A stretch of 64,000 bases of DNA, from positions 1 to 64,000 of the forward strand of contig CAZOGC010000004.1 in assembly GCA_964579505.1 (NCBI GenBank). The letters are read 5' to 3'. The translations under genes and the position numbers were made by a program. This document shows positions 62,403 through 64,000 of the stretch, piece after piece (the first letter of the stretch is position 1; each line of letters begins with the position of its first letter). This stretch comes from JAJYSO01 sp964579505. Lineage in GTDB: Bacteria; Bacteroidota; Bacteroidia; Flavobacteriales; Flavobacteriaceae. Below the pieces are notes generated by a model. The model was not told the origin of the DNA and did no database searches. It saw only the letters and a program-made list of their open reading frames with translations.

Positions 62403-62753
62403 TTATTTTAGTAGGTTGGTTTCTTCGTTTGGAAAAACCAGGGCGGGTTTAAATTTTTTGGCTTCTTCAAAATCCATTAAGGCATAGCTCATCAAGATAA
62501 CGATATCTCCGGGGGCTACTTTACGAGCGGCAGCTCCGTTGAGTGTAATTTCTCCGCTGTGGCGTTTTCCGGGAATGACATAGGTTTCTAAACGTTCGCC
62601 ATTGTTGTTGTTTACGACTTGTATTTTTTCACCTTCAATAATGTTAGCGGCTTCCATAAGTTCTTCGTCTATGGTAATGCTACCAATATAATTTAAGTCG
62701 GCTCCGGTAACTTTAACGCGGTGTATTTTAGATTTTACGACCTGTATTTGCAT
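62403..62753 (-). CDS. panD: Aspartate 1-decarboxylase proenzyme
   Basis: PanD makes beta-alanine for pantothenate. The 116-residue proenzyme has the self-processing site within NYIGSITID (about residues 21-29), where Gly-Ser cleavage creates the pyruvoyl group, and the family core KIHRVKVTGADL (about 9-20). The length is standard. It lies 9 bases after panC in the same direction, and the two form the pantothenate pair. Confidence 0.95.
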   Translation of the reverse strand: MQIQVVKSKIHRVKVTGADLNYIGSITIDEELMEAANIIEGEKIQVVNNNNGERLETYVIPGKRHSGEITLNGAAARKVAPGDIVILMSYALMDFEEAKKFKPALVFPNEETNLLK

Positions 62754-62762
62754 AATTCAATT

Positions 62763-63611
62763 CTAGTTTAGTGCCATATTATCAATTAAACGTACATTTC
62801 CAATTTTTGCTGCTAAAAAAGCTCGATATTTTTTATGGGGTTCGATATTTTTTGCAGACGCTAAGGTGTTGGCATCGGCAATTTCAAAGTATTCTAGTTC
62901 AAAACTAGGGTGATCTTTAAAATCGTGTGTTACTTTTTCTATAATTGAGGTTATGGGGGTTGTTTTAAAGTGATTTTTTGTCCAGTTTAGACTTTTGTAT
63001 AAGAGCGTGGCTTCTTGTTGTTCTGTTGGGGTTAGCCTTTTGTTTCGCGAGCTTCTTGCTAAACCACTTTCTTCGCGATTTATGGGGCATCCTATTACTT
63101 TTATAGGTAGCGCTAGTTGGGTTACTAATTGTTTTACAATTAAAAACTGTTGATAATCTTTTTCTCCAAAGAACGCTTTGTCGGGGTTAATAATAGTAAA
63201 TAATTTTTGCAAAACAGTGCCTACTCCTTCAAAATGCCCGGTGCGGTATTTACCTTCCATTACGGTGGCCAGTGTGCCAAAATTATATATTTGAGCTTCT
63301 AAATGGTCTCCGTATATTTCTTGGGCATCTGGTGCAAAAATAATCAGATCTTTATAATTCTCTCCAAGAATTTTCAAGTCATTTGTTAAATTTCGTGGAT
63401 AGTTTTTTAAATCTGTTGCATCATTAAATTGCGTAGGGTTAACAAAAATACTGATAACTACCACATCGCTCTTTTCTTGAGCGCGATTAATCAAAGAAAG
63501 ATGTCCGGTGTGTAAAGCGCCCATAGTAGGCACAAACCCAACAATTTTAGCGTTTTTTCTTCGTTCTTGAAGTAACGCGATTAGTTCTGTTTTTAAGTGT
63601 ACAACGTTCAC
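62763..63611 (-). CDS. panC: Pantoate--beta-alanine ligase
   Basis: PanC joins pantoate and beta-alanine with ATP in pantothenate synthesis. The 282-residue protein contains VGFVPTMGALHTGHLSLINR (about residues 24-43), the HIGH-type nucleotide-binding motif of the family, SIFVNPTQFN and the FFGEKDYQQFLIV substrate segment (about 147-159). The length fits. A TAGTTTTG element (complement of 63631-63638) lies 20 bases upstream and could be its -7 promoter. It is divergent from the glycogen synthase gene. Confidence 0.95.
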   Translation of the reverse strand: MNVVHLKTELIALLQERRKNAKIVGFVPTMGALHTGHLSLINRAQEKSDVVVISIFVNPTQFNDATDLKNYPRNLTNDLKILGENYKDLIIFAPDAQEIYGDHLEAQIYNFGTLATVMEGKYRTGHFEGVGTVLQKLFTIINPDKAFFGEKDYQQFLIVKQLVTQLALPIKVIGCPINREESGLARSSRNKRLTPTEQQEATLLYKSLNWTKNHFKTTPITSIIEKVTHDFKDHPSFELEYFEIADANTLASAKNIEPHKKYRAFLAAKIGNVRLIDNMALN

Positions 63612-63669
63612 GAGTGTATTTTAAGCGGGGCAAAACTAATATATTACGGACAAAGTACATAAATTTTTG

Positions 63670-63677
63670 TACTTTTG
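63670..63677 (+). promoter_or_regulatory. Probable -7 element for the glycogen synthase gene
   Basis: TACTTTTG matches TAnnTTTG and lies 42 bases before the start codon. No TTG at the expected spacing was found, so it is a half-site only. Confidence 0.4.
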
Positions 63678-63718
63678 CATACTTAAAAAAATATAACAAA
63701 TCAAAGCTTGCCCAATTT

Positions 63719-64000
63719 ATGAAAGATAAGCGAATCCTGTACGTGTCGTCAGAGGTAATGCCCTATCTTCCCGAAACTGAAATGTCATCTATGTCTTTTG
63801 AGGCTCCTCGGATGGTAAACAAACAAGGAGGACAGATTCGGATTTTTATGCCACGTTTTGGCAATATAAACGAGAGAAGACATCAACTTCATGAGGTAAT
63901 TAGGTTGTCGGGAGTTAATTTAGTTATTAATGATTTAGATATGCCTTTAATTATAAAAGTGGCTTCTATTCCTCGTGAACGCATGCAGGTTTACTTTATT
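63719..64000 (+). CDS. glgA: Glycogen/starch synthase, N-terminal part (cut by window end)
   Basis: The first 94 codons are visible. The opening KDKRILYVSSEVMPYLPETE and the NKQGGQIRIFMPRFGN stretch (about residues 36-51, in the place of the KxGG ADP-glucose site) fit the Bacteroidota glycogen synthase family. This enzyme lengthens alpha-1,4-glucan chains from ADP-glucose. The frame is open to the end of the window. It is divergent from panC. Confidence 0.85.
   Translation, partial: MKDKRILYVSSEVMPYLPETEMSSMSFEAPRMVNKQGGQIRIFMPRFGNINERRHQLHEVIRLSGVNLVINDLDMPLIIKVASIPRERMQVYFI

Overview
The window reads as a chromosomal segment of a flavobacterium (Bacteroidota, probably family Flavobacteriaceae). 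The signs are a protein ending in a type B sorting domain for the type IX secretion system, start codons without Shine-Dalgarno motifs, promoter elements of the form TTG-N19-TAnnTTTG (best case at 6089-6119), the long Bacteroidota form of SecA, DUF4199, DUF6705 and DUF2795 families, and AT-rich intergenic DNA. No species can be named from the sequence alone. Nearly all of it is ordinary housekeeping DNA; two accessory patches stand out.

Layout. 1-10.5 kb: amino-acid permease, helix-hairpin-helix protein, acyl-CoA dehydrogenase, aminoacyl-histidine dipeptidase, DUF2795 protein, secA and a DUF4199 membrane protein, all rightward. 10.6-17.8 kb, leftward: rny, a probable 6S RNA, zapA with a coiled-coil partner, a flavin oxidoreductase, DoxX, a small lipoprotein and valS. 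17.9-21.9 kb: a DUF1573 protein followed by an AT-rich accessory patch of small leftward genes that looks like a decaying array of polymorphic-toxin tails and immunity genes. 21.9-31.9 kb: M1 peptidase, patatin, a lipid cluster (acyl-CoA-binding protein, psd, cdsA, LUD protein), ftsH-rsfS, birA, an SRPBCC protein and pyrE. 31.9-38.1 kb: Nudix hydrolase, a large T9SS-sorted surface protein, a metal/cobalamin-type receptor and the egtB-egtD pair. 38.2-41.2 kb: the second accessory patch, with two DUF6705 secreted paralogues and a lipoprotein whose 5' coding end is eight copies of a 7-bp repeat. 41.5-50 kb: two tRNA-Arg genes, an aminotransferase, lspA, a four-gene overlapping operon (FTHF cyclo-ligase, aspartoacylase-like, rimK, retropepsin-like protease), xth, an OmpA-like lipoprotein, a phosphoesterase and folA. 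50.2-64 kb: comF, an Ig-like lipoprotein, a methyltransferase-like protein, tatC, kdsD, recQ, DUF202, a YeiH-type transporter and a LysR regulator, radA, a flippase-like protein, panD, panC, and the start of a glycogen synthase that leaves the window.

Working together: cdsA and psd make and mature phospholipids beside an acyl-CoA-binding protein and a patatin lipase; ftsH/rsfS, secA, tatC and lspA cover membrane proteostasis and export; panC/panD supply pantothenate; egtB/egtD are consistent with ergothioneine-type thiol-histidine synthesis; and rimK with its two neighbours suggests an amino-acid tail or peptide-modification module.

The two observations most worth following are the heptanucleotide tract at 41161-41216, whose unit length is not a multiple of three and lies just after the start codon of a surface lipoprotein (a classic phase-variation layout), and the toxin-tail/immunity array at 18386-21582 with no full-length toxin nearby. 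All functional statements come from reading motifs; no database search was run.
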